Shown here: one piece after another, positions 43,892 through 52,877 of the stretch
How positions within the stretch are numbered: the first letter of the stretch is position 1
Layout: each line of letters starts with the position of its first letter
Assembly: GCA_910586545.1 (NCBI GenBank)
Contig: CAJUIQ010000011.1
Span: 1 to 53,673 of the forward strand
DNA length: 53,673 nt
Source: an uncultured Eubacteriales bacterium
GTDB taxonomy: Bacteria; Bacillota; Clostridia; Oscillospirales; CAG-272
Reading direction: 5' to 3'
Position numbers and translations under genes: made by a program
The notes under the pieces: model-generated
What the model was told of the DNA's origin: nothing
Databases searched by the model: none
Seen by the model: only the letters and a program-made list of their open reading frames with translations

Positions 43892-43914
43892 TAGCCTGAG
43901 CGCAGCTCAGGCTA
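43892..43914 (+). other. 10-bp inverted repeat in the MATE gene leader
   Basis: TAGCCTGAGC and GCTCAGGCTA are perfect inverses with loop GCA, about 25 bp after the -10 box. It may be a repressor operator or an RNA hairpin that limits read-through. The DNA to the right, up to the start codon, shows no uORF that I can support. Confidence 0.6.
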
Positions 43915-43992
43915 CTTATTTTACAAATTTTACAAAAATGGTATAAAAATATCGCGGCGGGGGAACTCCCCCTCTGGCGGAAGGAGATTATT

Positions 43993-45381
43993 ATGGAACA
44001 AGTCGAACAAGCACAGCAAAACGTAGAAAATCCGCTGGGCACAGCCCCTGTTGGAAAACTGCTGCGTAAGTTTGCCATTCCCAGTATTATCAGCCTGGTA
44101 GTGGCCTCCCTTTATAACATTGTAGACCAAATTTTTATCGGACAAGGTGTCGGGATGCTGGGAAACGCGGCTACAAACGTAGCGTTTCCCACAACGACCA
44201 TTGCAACCGCCCTGGCCTTGCTGCTGGGTATAGGCGGCGCTACTAATTTCAATCTGGCTCTGGGAAGAAAACAGCCGGAAAAGGCCCGGCAGACTGCAGG
44301 CACGGCATTTGGCAGCCTGCTTCTTGTGGGGGTGGCTGTCTGCATCATAATCCGAATATTTTTAAAACCCATTATCCTGGCCTGCGGGGCTACAGACCAC
44401 ACGCTGGACTATTCTCTAGCTTATGTAGGCATTACCTCCATCGGGTTTCCCTTTTACATGCTTACCACCGGCGGCTGCCACCTAATTCGGGCAGACGGAG
44501 CGCCCACCTATTCTATGCTCGCCATGCTGTCGGGAGCTATCATCAACACCATTTTAGACCCGTTGTTTATTTTTGCCTTTGACTGGGGCATTGAAGGGGC
44601 GGCCTGGGCCACGGTAATCGGACAAATCTTCTCCGCGTGTATGATTTTGTTTTACCTGCCTAAATATTATAATCGTTCCCTTAAGGGAAAAGACCTGATC
44701 CCAAAATGGAGCGCCCTGCGGCCGGTTCTCTCCCTAGGATCCGCCGCCTGCCTGAATCAGCTTGCCATTACAATCATTCAAGTGCTCATGAACAATACCC
44801 TGCGGCATTACGGTGTAAACTCTCCCTACGGCAGTGAAATTCCGCTGGCCGTAGTGGGCATTGTTATGAAGGTAAACATGCTGTTTCTCTCTGTGGTCAT
44901 CGGTCTTTCCCAAGGCGCGCAGCCCATTATCAGCTATAATTACGGCGCAAAAAAATATGGTCGTGTAAAAGAAGCATACTTAAAGGCTGCCGGGCTTGCC
45001 ACTATTATAGCCGTTCTTGCGACTGTGTGCTTTCAAATCTTTCCCCGCCCGATTATCAGCCTATTTGGTACAGGAAACGCAATGTACTATCAGTTTGCGG
45101 TACAGTTCTTCCGAATTTATCTGCTATGCACCTTCCTCAACGGACTGCAGCCTGTGACCGCCAACTTTTTCTCCTCCATCGGCAAAGCAACCAAAGGAAT
45201 TTTCCTCTCCCTTACAAGACAAATTATTTTTCTGGTGCCGCTGGTGCTGATCTTCCCTCTTTTCTGGGGAATCGACGGCGTTATGTATGCCGGTCCCATC
45301 GCGGACGGAGCCGCCGGAATTTTGGCAATCCTTTTGGTAATCCGGGAATTTAAAAAAATGCAAAAGCTAGGCGGAGAATAA
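43993..45381 (+). CDS. MATE-family multidrug exporter
   Basis: A 462-residue protein with twelve predicted membrane segments in two homologous halves. The N-terminal LLRKFAIPSIISLVVASLYN, VDQIFIGQGVGMLGNAA and the middle NQLAITIIQVLMN, GLSQGAQPIISYNYGA are typical. The family exports cationic drugs with Na+ or H+. AAGGAG lies 7 bp before the ATG. Substrate is unknown. Confidence 0.92.
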   Translation: MEQVEQAQQNVENPLGTAPVGKLLRKFAIPSIISLVVASLYNIVDQIFIGQGVGMLGNAATNVAFPTTTIATALALLLGIGGATNFNLALGRKQPEKARQTAGTAFGSLLLVGVAVCIIIRIFLKPIILACGATDHTLDYSLAYVGITSIGFPFYMLTTGGCHLIRADGAPTYSMLAMLSGAIINTILDPLFIFAFDWGIEGAAWATVIGQIFSACMILFYLPKYYNRSLKGKDLIPKWSALRPVLSLGSAACLNQLAITIIQVLMNNTLRHYGVNSPYGSEIPLAVVGIVMKVNMLFLSVVIGLSQGAQPIISYNYGAKKYGRVKEAYLKAAGLATIIAVLATVCFQIFPRPIISLFGTGNAMYYQFAVQFFRIYLLCTFLNGLQPVTANFFSSIGKATKGIFLSLTRQIIFLVPLVLIFPLFWGIDGVMYAGPIADGAAGILAILLVIREFKKMQKLGGE

Positions 45382-45406
45382 AACGATTTTCTCTTATGTA
45401 TTCCTT

Positions 45407-45435
45407 AAAGCCCTTCTTTGACGAGGGGCTTTTTT
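45407..45435 (+). terminator. terminator of the MATE gene
   Basis: AAAGCCC pairs with GGGGCTTT and a run of T follows. Confidence 0.8.
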
Positions 45436-45488
45436 GACGCACGAGAGATAACTGCCCCAGCAGAATACAGAAAAATCCGCCTTCCCTG

Positions 45489-45517
45489 TTGACAAAGAAA
45501 AAAATCTGTGCTACAAT
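45489..45517 (+). promoter_or_regulatory. promoter of the lysine riboswitch-dapA operon
   Basis: TTGACA (45489-45494) and TACAAT (45512-45517), 17 bp apart, just upstream of the riboswitch. Confidence 0.85.
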
Positions 45518-45524
45518 ATCCGCA

Positions 45525-45692
45525 ACACGGTAGAGGTGCATTGTGCCAAGAGTACTGCAGATGCAATAGGGTTGACCGCCCGTTGTCCGCAGAAAAGGGG
45601 CAGATGCCGAAGACAGATAGTGGTCATGTCTGTTCTGGTTTGGATGAATAAGATCATCCCGACTGTCGCTTTTGCGGAGAGCTATCTGATTT
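45525..45692 (+). promoter_or_regulatory. lysine riboswitch (L-box)
   Basis: The conserved aptamer parts are present in order: GGTAGAGGTGC, AAGAGTA, GGGGCAGATGCCGAAG, TTCTGGTTTGGATG, GACTGTCGC and GCGGAGAGCTATCTG, the last closing helix P1 with the first. It lies between the promoter and dapA. It is expected to stop transcription of the lysine and diaminopimelate genes when lysine is abundant. Confidence 0.95.
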
Positions 45693-45725
45693 CGAGTTTC
45701 GATAGATATATTAGCTTTTTTGCAG

Positions 45726-45752
45726 AGTCGGCCCGTGTGTCGGCTTTTTTTA
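45726..45752 (+). terminator. riboswitch-controlled terminator
   Basis: AGTCGGC and GTCGGCT pair (two G-U pairs) across loop CCGTGT and are followed by a T run. It lies 34 bp after the aptamer and 40 bp before dapA, so it is the likely expression platform. Confidence 0.75.
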
Positions 45753-45791
45753 TTTTATATATGCAAATTGCGGAAAGGTATCGTAAATTCT

Positions 45792-46679
45792 ATGAAGAAA
45801 ACCATTTTCAAAGGAATCGCCACCGCCCTGATTACCCCTTTTAACCAGGAAGGAATTGATTATGAACAGTTCGGCCGGATTATCGATTGGCAAATCCAGT
45901 CCGGTATCAACGCCCTGGTAATCTGCGGCACCACAGGCGAAGCATCCACCCTCACCGACGACGAACACCGGGACGCCATTGCTTTCGCCGTAAAGCGGGC
46001 GGCCGGCAGAGTACCGATTATTGCAGGAACCGGATCGAACGATACCGGGTATGCAAAGGATTTGACCCGATGTGCCTGCGAGGCCGGAGCAGACGCGGTA
46101 CTGGTAGTAACGCCCTACTACAACAAGGCCACCCAAAAGGGGCTTGTAAAAATGTTTACCGATATTGCGGATATGAGCGACGCGCCTGTAATTCTGTACA
46201 ATGTTCCCTCTCGTACCGGAGTAAATATCGAACCGGACACCTATCGCATTCTGGCGGATCACGAAAATATCTGCGGCATCAAAGAAGCCAACGGCAACCT
46301 GTCCAAAATTGTTGAGACAATGTCTTACGTTAACGGGAAGCTGGATCTATACTCCGGAAACGACGACCAGATTGTTCCTCTTATGTCCGTAGGCGGCATT
46401 GGCGCAATTTCCGTTCTATCCAACGTACTCCCAAGGGAGACCTGCCAAATCACAGAAAAATTTTTCGCCGGGGATATTCAAGGTGCGGCCCGTCTGCAAT
46501 ACCAGTATCATTCTCTGATCAGCGCACTGTTTTCCGAAGTCAATCCGATTCCCGTGAAGGCTGCAATGGCTGCAATGGGCTTTTGTGAAAATACTTTGCG
46601 TTTGCCGCTGACTCCTATGGATGAGGCCAAAGAAGCAAAAATGCTGCAAATTATGCGCACCCACGGATTGATCTCATAA
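45792..46679 (+). CDS. dapA: 4-hydroxy-tetrahydrodipicolinate synthase
   Basis: A 295-residue enzyme that joins aspartate semialdehyde and pyruvate. GTTGEASTLTDDEH is the substrate motif, LYNVPSRTG has the catalytic Tyr and CGIKEANGN the Schiff-base Lys (about residues 133 and 161). The ATG at 45792 is chosen because the family begins at FKGIATALITPF. Controlled by the lysine riboswitch upstream. Confidence 0.97.
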   Translation: MKKTIFKGIATALITPFNQEGIDYEQFGRIIDWQIQSGINALVICGTTGEASTLTDDEHRDAIAFAVKRAAGRVPIIAGTGSNDTGYAKDLTRCACEAGADAVLVVTPYYNKATQKGLVKMFTDIADMSDAPVILYNVPSRTGVNIEPDTYRILADHENICGIKEANGNLSKIVETMSYVNGKLDLYSGNDDQIVPLMSVGGIGAISVLSNVLPRETCQITEKFFAGDIQGAARLQYQYHSLISALFSEVNPIPVKAAMAAMGFCENTLRLPLTPMDEAKEAKMLQIMRTHGLIS

Positions 46680-46697
46680 AACAAAGGAACATGATCT

Positions 46698-47441
46698 ATG
46701 ATTAAAATTATTTTAAATGGCGCCGGTGGCCGTATGGGCGCCGCCGTGCGGGAGCAGGTAGCAGAAACGATAAACGACGCGGCGCTGGCAGCGGAAATTG
46801 ACAAGTTTGCAGAAGGCTTTGCCATGCAGAGTATTGCTGAATATAAGGGCGAAGCCGATGTAATCATCGATTTCTCCCACCACAGCGCCGTACGGGAACT
46901 GATCTCCTATGCTGTAGGCAGAACATTGCCGCTGGTGCTTTCCACCACCGGTCACACAGAGGATGAAAAGGCATTGATTTTCGAGGCGGCAAAGTCCGTA
47001 CCGATTTTCTACTCCGCCAATATGTCCCTGGGTATCGCCGTCCTGACAGATTTTGCCCGCCGCGCCGCCGCGCTCTTTCCAGGAGCTGATATCGAAATTG
47101 TGGAAGTGCATCACAATCGAAAACTGGACGCTCCCAGCGGAACAGCGGAAATGATTGCCGACGAACTGAAAACTGTCCGTCCGTCCGCCACCTTTGTATA
47201 CGGACGTCATGGTATGGGTAAACGGGCGCCGGAAGAAATCGGCATCCATGCCCTGCGCATGGGAAACGAAGCCGGAACACACCAGGTAATCCTCTCCACA
47301 GACCACCAGACCATTCGCCTGGAGCACAACGCGGAATCCAGAGCCGTTTTTGCGGAAGGGGCTTTGTCTGCCGCAAAATTCCTGGTCGGCAAGCCGGCAG
47401 GACTATATGACATGAAAAGTATGGTCAGCCTGTCTGTCTAA
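46698..47441 (+). CDS. dapB: 4-hydroxy-tetrahydrodipicolinate reductase
   Basis: A 247-residue reductase. The NAD(P) motif is LNGAGGRMGAAV; the catalytic motif EVHHNRKLDAPSGTA (His and Lys) is near residue 137-150. It lies 18 bp after dapA with AAAGGAAC upstream of the ATG. It acts in the second step of the diaminopimelate and lysine branch. Confidence 0.96.
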   Translation: MIKIILNGAGGRMGAAVREQVAETINDAALAAEIDKFAEGFAMQSIAEYKGEADVIIDFSHHSAVRELISYAVGRTLPLVLSTTGHTEDEKALIFEAAKSVPIFYSANMSLGIAVLTDFARRAAALFPGADIEIVEVHHNRKLDAPSGTAEMIADELKTVRPSATFVYGRHGMGKRAPEEIGIHALRMGNEAGTHQVILSTDHQTIRLEHNAESRAVFAEGALSAAKFLVGKPAGLYDMKSMVSLSV

Positions 47442-47471
47442 CTGTTATAAATAAATAAAGGACAAAAATAT

Positions 47472-48767
47472 ATGCTGCATAAAAATTTATCCATCAACGA
47501 AGCAGGCCATCTAACACTTGCCGGCATGGACACGGTAGAGCTTGCAAAAAAATACGGCACTCCCCTGTATCTCATGGATGAGAACCGTATCCGGGAAAAC
47601 TGCCGGACGTATATCGATGCTATGCGAAAATATATGGGAGAAGGGTCTCGTCCGATTTTTGCCAGCAAAGCCTGCTGCTTTAAACGGATGTACGCCATCA
47701 TTGCTGAAATGGGCATGGGCACGGATATCGTATCCCCTGGGGAATTATATACGGCAAATGCGGCTGGATTTCCTATGGAAAAGGCATTTTTCCACGGAAA
47801 TAACAAAACGGATGCGGACATAGAATATGCTATAAATGTTGGAATCGGCTATTTCATTGTAGACAACCGGGAAGAGCTGGAGGCAGTCAACGCCTGCGCC
47901 TTGCGGCATGGAATCCGGCAAAAAATTCTGCTGCGACTCACCCCCGGCATTGATCCGCACACCCAGAAAAAAATTTCCACTGGCAAGGTAGATTCTAAAT
48001 TTGGAACCGCAATTGAAACAGGACAAGCGCTGGAGCTATGTAAATATGCGCTTAGCCTTACAGGAGTAGAACTGGAAGGATTCCATTGCCACATCGGCTC
48101 ACAAATTTTTGATTATTATCCTTTCCGGGACGCTGCAGAAATTATGCTGCGCTTCATCCGCACTCTGCTGGACACATGCGGTCATGAAATTCGAATTCTA
48201 AATCTAGGCGGCGGATTTGGCGTACGCTATGTGGAGCGTGATCCAGTCGTTGACTACGAATCGAACATCCGGGGCCTTGCCGGAGAAATTCAGCGAATTT
48301 GCAGCGAGCTTTCCATCCGGCAGCCGGATATCCTTATGGAACCGGGGCGGAGTATTGTGGCAGACAGCGGCATGACCCTATATACGGTAGGCAGTACTAA
48401 GACCATTACCGGATATAAGAGCTACGTATCCGTAGACGGTGGTATGACCGACAACATTCGGTATGCCCTGTATGAATCAGATTATACCGCACTGCTGGCA
48501 AACCGGCCGGCAGATACAGCAGATTTTTGCGCTACTATAGCGGGGCGCTGCTGCGAAAGCGGCGATATCATCCAGGAGGATGTGATGCTGCCTCGGCCAA
48601 TGCGGGGAGACACGCTGGCCGTGCTGGTAACCGGCGCGTATAATTATTCCATGGCGTCCAATTATAACCGGATTCCCCGACCGCCCGTGGTAATGGTGCG
48701 GGATGGAGAAGATTATGTTGCTGTACGCAAAGAATCCTACGAGGATTTATGCCGTAATGATATATAA
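47472..48767 (+). CDS. lysA: diaminopimelate decarboxylase
   Basis: A 431-residue PLP enzyme of the alanine-racemase fold, forming lysine from meso-diaminopimelate. The PLP lysine is in IFASKACCF (near residue 65); HCHIGSQIF, LNLGGGFGVRY and EPGRSIVADSG follow, and GRCCESGD closes the active site. It is the last gene of the riboswitch operon, 30 bp after dapB. Steps between dapB and lysA are not encoded here. Confidence 0.96.
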   Translation: MLHKNLSINEAGHLTLAGMDTVELAKKYGTPLYLMDENRIRENCRTYIDAMRKYMGEGSRPIFASKACCFKRMYAIIAEMGMGTDIVSPGELYTANAAGFPMEKAFFHGNNKTDADIEYAINVGIGYFIVDNREELEAVNACALRHGIRQKILLRLTPGIDPHTQKKISTGKVDSKFGTAIETGQALELCKYALSLTGVELEGFHCHIGSQIFDYYPFRDAAEIMLRFIRTLLDTCGHEIRILNLGGGFGVRYVERDPVVDYESNIRGLAGEIQRICSELSIRQPDILMEPGRSIVADSGMTLYTVGSTKTITGYKSYVSVDGGMTDNIRYALYESDYTALLANRPADTADFCATIAGRCCESGDIIQEDVMLPRPMRGDTLAVLVTGAYNYSMASNYNRIPRPPVVMVRDGEDYVAVRKESYEDLCRNDI

Positions 48768-48803
48768 AATAAGCCTCCCCTCAAAAGGGGAGGCTTATTT
48801 TAT
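48764..48803. terminator. bidirectional terminator between lysA and prmA
   Basis: ATAAAATAAGCCTCCCC pairs with GGGGAGGCTTATTTTAT, so it ends both the lysA and the heat-shock series. Confidence 0.92.
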
Positions 48804-48820
48804 ATACATACCGCTCTCCG

Positions 48821-49744
48821 TCAGGTGCGCTTTAGCGCACCTGCAAACCATCCGTTTTCCCTGCGCTGATCAATAAGACTCCAGCCGGCCTCTTCCAGAG
48901 CGGAAACTGTCTCCGCGGCCCGCTCCGTAATAATCCCAGACACAATCAGTACGCCATCGTTTGCCATAAAACGTCCAATATCCGGCGCCATACGGATGAT
49001 CACATCCGCCACAATATTGGCGCAGCAAACCTTGTATCCGCCCGACACCGTCTTCGCCTGCGCCAGCAAATCGGATACGCCTGTTTCTACCTGGGCAGTC
49101 TGATTGAGTACAGCATTCTCCCCGGCAATACGCACCGCCACCGGGTCGATATCACAGGCATAGCAATATCCGGCCCCCAGCTTTGCAGCACAAATTGCCA
49201 AAATTCCGCTGCCGCAGCCTACATCCAGCATTGTGTCTCCAAAATGCACATATTGTTCCAGCAACATAGCGCACAACCGAGTGGTCTCGTGCGTTCCTGT
49301 TCCGAATGCCATTCCCGGATCCATCAGCACCACGATTTCTCCATCTGCCGCTTCATACTTCTCCCATTCAGGCACGATTACAAGCCGTTCACCTGTTTTG
49401 ATGGGCTTGTAATACTGCTTCCAGGAGTTGGCCCAGTCTTCTTCATGCACACCAATACACTGTATGTCCGCTGGAATCTCCAACGTCTGGAGACGTTGCC
49501 GGATAAAACCTTCGGATTCGGCAGGACTTTTCTCCGCAGGAATGAACACGGAAACAGACGCCACCGTTCGATCTCGCTCCAGCAGTTCCTGATCGATTAA
49601 ATCGCCATATACCCCGTCCAGCTCCTGTTCTACATCGGAGAAATCCTCCACCATAAGAGAATTGTCAACCATGCTCATCACTGCGCATAAATCGTCTAAG
49701 TACTGCTGTGCTGCTGTCACTTTGATCTGAATCCAGCTATCCAT
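48821..49744 (-). CDS. prmA: ribosomal protein L11 methyltransferase PrmA
   Basis: A 307-residue SAM enzyme that trimethylates L11. The N-terminal substrate domain is followed by PGMAFGTGTHETTRLC, DVGCGSGILAICAAKLGA (SAM motif near residue 180) and CCANIVADVI. It follows dnaJ by 2 bp, a common linkage in the Bacillota hrcA-grpE-dnaK-dnaJ operon. AAAGGAC lies upstream. Confidence 0.95.
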   Translation of the reverse strand: MDSWIQIKVTAAQQYLDDLCAVMSMVDNSLMVEDFSDVEQELDGVYGDLIDQELLERDRTVASVSVFIPAEKSPAESEGFIRQRLQTLEIPADIQCIGVHEEDWANSWKQYYKPIKTGERLVIVPEWEKYEAADGEIVVLMDPGMAFGTGTHETTRLCAMLLEQYVHFGDTMLDVGCGSGILAICAAKLGAGYCYACDIDPVAVRIAGENAVLNQTAQVETGVSDLLAQAKTVSGGYKVCCANIVADVIIRMAPDIGRFMANDGVLIVSGIITERAAETVSALEEAGWSLIDQRRENGWFAGALKRT

Positions 49745-49746
49745 CG

Positions 49747-50871
49747 TTAGTCCTTTCTAAAGAACTTCTTCATAAATTTTTCTCTTTTTGAATGATTGCC
49801 GCTGCCGCAGGAATCACTAAACGCGCGCAGCAAATCCTTTTGCTTTGCGCTCAGCCCCTTAGGAACCTCTACCACCACGGTAATGTACATGTTCCCCCGG
49901 TTCTTAGAGTTAACCACCTGCACACCTTTATTTTTCAAGGTAAATGTAGTGCCGGTTTGCGTTCCCTCTGGAATGCGCAGCGTTTCGTTTCCATCAATAG
50001 TTGGTACCTGCAGTTCCGCGCCTAAAGCAGCATCCGCAAAGGTGACGGGAACATCGCAGTATATATCGTAACCATCCCGCTCAAAAAATGCATGAGGACG
50101 CACATTGACGGAAATGGTAAGATCTCCCGCCGGGCCGCCATTTCTGCCATCGCTTCCCTCGCCTCGCAAAGCAATTCCTTGACCGTCGTCAATTCCCGCC
50201 GGTATAGATACCTCCAGCTTTTTCGAAGCCCGAACATATCCGCCGCCTCGACAGTTTTTGCAAGGCGTTTCTATAATCTTTCCGCTGCCGCGGCATCGGT
50301 CGCATGTTTTTGTCGTCTGCATTAAGCCAAAGGGAGTACGCTGCTGGGCGTTTACCTGCCCGCGCCCGCCGCAGTCTGGACATTGTTTTGCACTGGTTCC
50401 CTTAGCGGCGCCGCTGCCGCCGCAATCCGGACATTTTTGTATCCGCTGATACTGCACTTCCTTTTTGCAGCCGAAAACTGCCTCTTCAAAAGTAAGCGTT
50501 ACCCGCAAGCGCACATCGTCCCCACGGACAGGGCCGTTGGAACGACGGGAAGACCCGCCCCCGAAAAAGCTGGAAAAAATATCCGATATGTCGAAACCGT
50601 CAAATCCAAATCCTCCTCCACCTCCGCCAAAGCCAGACGCAGGATCAAAAGCCGCATGGCCGTACTGATCATATTTTGCTTTTTTATCCGGGTCTGAAAG
50701 AACATCATACGCCTCGTTGACTTCTTTGAATTTTCCCTCAGCTACCTTGTCGCCGGGGTTCATGTCCGGGTGATACTGCTTCGCAAGCTTGCGATAAGAT
50801 TTTTTTATCTCATCCTCAGACGCTCCCTTTGCAAGCCCCAGCACTTCATAATAATCACGTTTTTCTGCCAT
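49747..50871 (-). CDS. dnaJ: chaperone DnaJ
   Basis: A 374-residue full type I J-protein. The J domain has YHPDMNPGDK; a Gly/Phe-rich linker (SGFGGGGGGFGFDGFD) follows; four zinc repeats CPDCGGSG, CPDCGGRG, CDRCRGSG and CKNCRGGG are intact; the C-terminal peptide-binding domain is complete. It starts 82 bp after dnaK. It works with DnaK and GrpE. Confidence 0.97.
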   Translation of the reverse strand: MAEKRDYYEVLGLAKGASEDEIKKSYRKLAKQYHPDMNPGDKVAEGKFKEVNEAYDVLSDPDKKAKYDQYGHAAFDPASGFGGGGGGFGFDGFDISDIFSSFFGGGSSRRSNGPVRGDDVRLRVTLTFEEAVFGCKKEVQYQRIQKCPDCGGSGAAKGTSAKQCPDCGGRGQVNAQQRTPFGLMQTTKTCDRCRGSGKIIETPCKNCRGGGYVRASKKLEVSIPAGIDDGQGIALRGEGSDGRNGGPAGDLTISVNVRPHAFFERDGYDIYCDVPVTFADAALGAELQVPTIDGNETLRIPEGTQTGTTFTLKNKGVQVVNSKNRGNMYITVVVEVPKGLSAKQKDLLRAFSDSCGSGNHSKREKFMKKFFRKD

Positions 50872-50904
50872 GTACTGTCTACCCTTCTCTATCAGCGGGA
50901 AACA

Positions 50905-50927
50905 GCCGGGGCAAAATTTGCCCCGGC
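50905..50927 (-). other. hairpin between dnaK and dnaJ
   Basis: A GC-rich stem GCCGGGGCAAA/TTTGCCCCGGC without a T run on the minus strand lies 27 bp after dnaK. It may stabilise or attenuate the mRNA, giving less DnaJ than DnaK (inference). Confidence 0.6.
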
Positions 50928-50953
50928 ATTCCGGCTGACTTTTTTATGCAATC

Positions 50954-52810
50954 TTATTCGTTTGTATCGCTTTTATCTTCATAATCCGCGCTATAGAAGG
51001 TACCGTCTCCACTGTCTCCGGCAGCGCCCGCGCCAGGATCCCCGGCAAAGCCGGCTCCTGCATCCGCGCCTGCACCGCTCTGCTGGTACAACTTTTCGCT
51101 GATCTTATAGAAGGATTTTTCAAGCGCTTCCATATCCGCCTTGATGGCTTCCGTATCGCCGCCGGAAATTGTAGTACGAAGTTTATCTACAGCAGACTGC
51201 ACCTCCGCCTTTTCCCCTGCATCGATTTTATCTCCCAGTTCACCCAGCGTTTTCTCACACTGGAATACAAGAGATTCCGCACGGTTTTTGATTTCGATGG
51301 TTTCTTTCTGCTTCTTATCCTCTTCGGCAAACTTCTCCGCGTCTTTCACTGCCTTGTCAATCTCATCCTGAGACATATTCGTAGAAGAAGTGATGGTAAT
51401 ATGCTGTTCTTTGCCGGTACCTTTATCCTTGGCAGATACGTTTACAATACCGTTTGCGTCAATATCAAAGGTAACCTCAATCTGCGGCACGCCTCTGGGG
51501 GCCGGCGCAATTCCATCCAAAGAGAAGCGGCCCAGCGTGGTGTTTCCTGCAGCCATTTCCCGCTCACCCTGGAGCACGTGGATTTCCACAGAAGTCTGAC
51601 CGTCTGCGGCAGTGGAATATACCTGACTTTTCTTTACAGGAATGGTGGTGTTGCGGTCAATAATCCGGTTGAACACGCCGCCCAGGGTCTCAATACCCAA
51701 GGACAGGGGAGTTACATCCAGCAGCAGTAAATCCTTCACGTCGCCGCCAAGAACGCCGCCCTGGATTGCCGCGCCGATGGCAACACATTCGTCCGGATTG
51801 ATTCCCTTAAAGGGCTCTTTTCCTGTATAGTTTTTAATCGCTTCCTGTACGGCAGGGATACGGGTGGAACCGCCCACCAAAAGAACCTTATCGATTTGAG
51901 AAGCAGTAAGCCCCGCGTCGGAAAGCGCCTGCTTTGTAGGTTCAATGGTTTTCTGCACCAGATCGGCAGTCAGCTCGTTAAATTTTGCACGGGTAAGCGT
52001 TGCGTCAAAGTGCTTGGGACCGGTAGCATCTGCCGTGATAAAGGGCAGATTGATATTGGAGCTTGCCACGCCAGACAGTTCGATTTTGGCCTTTTCAGCC
52101 GCCTCTTTCAGTCTCTGCAACGCCATTTTGTCCTCACGCAGATCAATGCCGTTTTCCTGCTTGAAGGTATCAGCAATCCAGTCAATGATCCGCTGGTCAA
52201 AGTCGTCGCCACCCAGCTTGTTGTTGCCGGCGGTAGCCAGCACTTCAAACACGCCGTCGTCGCTGATTTCCAAAACAGAAACGTCAAAGGTACCGCCGCC
52301 CAGGTCGTAGATCATAACTTTTTGATCCTTATCCTGGTCTGCGCCGTAAGCAAGAGCTGCCGCCGTAGGCTCGTTGATAATACGAAGCACTTCCAAGCCG
52401 GCAATTTTACCTGCGTCCTTTGTAGCCTGACGCTGTGCGTCGGAGAAGTAAGCGGGAACGGTGATAACCGCCTGGCTTACCGGCTGTCCCAGATATGCCT
52501 CCGCATCTGCTTTCAGTTTCTGCAGAATCATTGCAGAAATTTCCTGAGGCGTGTAAGACTTGTCGTCAATGGTAACTTTCTTATTTGTACCCATATCACG
52601 CTTGATACTCATAACCGTTCTGTCCGGGTTGGTGATGCCCTGGCGCTTGGCTACCTGGCCTACCATTCTCTCTCCCGTTTTGGAAAAAGCCACTACGGAC
52701 GGTGTTGTCCGCGCTCCTTCCGGGTTTGGAATTACGCTGGGCTCTCCCCCCTCAAATACCGCCACACAAGAATTTGTGGTTCCCAAATCTATACCGATGA
52801 TTTTTGCCAT
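50954..52810 (-). CDS. dnaK: chaperone DnaK (Hsp70)
   Basis: A 618-residue Hsp70. IIGIDLGTTNSCVAVFEGG, NEPTAAALAYG, IYDLGGGTFDVSVLEI and VLLVGGSTRIPAVQ are the ATPase motifs; a substrate domain and a lid follow, ending in a Gly- and Ala-rich tail (GAGADAGAGFAGD). The Gram-positive form lacks the insertion seen in E. coli. The ATG at 52810 has GGAGG 8 bp upstream; ATG at 52825 lies before that site. Confidence 0.98.
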   Translation of the reverse strand: MAKIIGIDLGTTNSCVAVFEGGEPSVIPNPEGARTTPSVVAFSKTGERMVGQVAKRQGITNPDRTVMSIKRDMGTNKKVTIDDKSYTPQEISAMILQKLKADAEAYLGQPVSQAVITVPAYFSDAQRQATKDAGKIAGLEVLRIINEPTAAALAYGADQDKDQKVMIYDLGGGTFDVSVLEISDDGVFEVLATAGNNKLGGDDFDQRIIDWIADTFKQENGIDLREDKMALQRLKEAAEKAKIELSGVASSNINLPFITADATGPKHFDATLTRAKFNELTADLVQKTIEPTKQALSDAGLTASQIDKVLLVGGSTRIPAVQEAIKNYTGKEPFKGINPDECVAIGAAIQGGVLGGDVKDLLLLDVTPLSLGIETLGGVFNRIIDRNTTIPVKKSQVYSTAADGQTSVEIHVLQGEREMAAGNTTLGRFSLDGIAPAPRGVPQIEVTFDIDANGIVNVSAKDKGTGKEQHITITSSTNMSQDEIDKAVKDAEKFAEEDKKQKETIEIKNRAESLVFQCEKTLGELGDKIDAGEKAEVQSAVDKLRTTISGGDTEAIKADMEALEKSFYKISEKLYQQSGAGADAGAGFAGDPGAGAAGDSGDGTFYSADYEDKSDTNE

Positions 52811-52877
52811 TGTCATTTCCTCCATTTACTCTATTTAAGTGAAATTTGATTATACTAAATTGTATTTGTATATAGCT

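Noticed and set aside
51896..52849. Plus-strand open frame of 317 codons
   Set aside because: Antisense to dnaK, whose conserved motifs explain the region completely.
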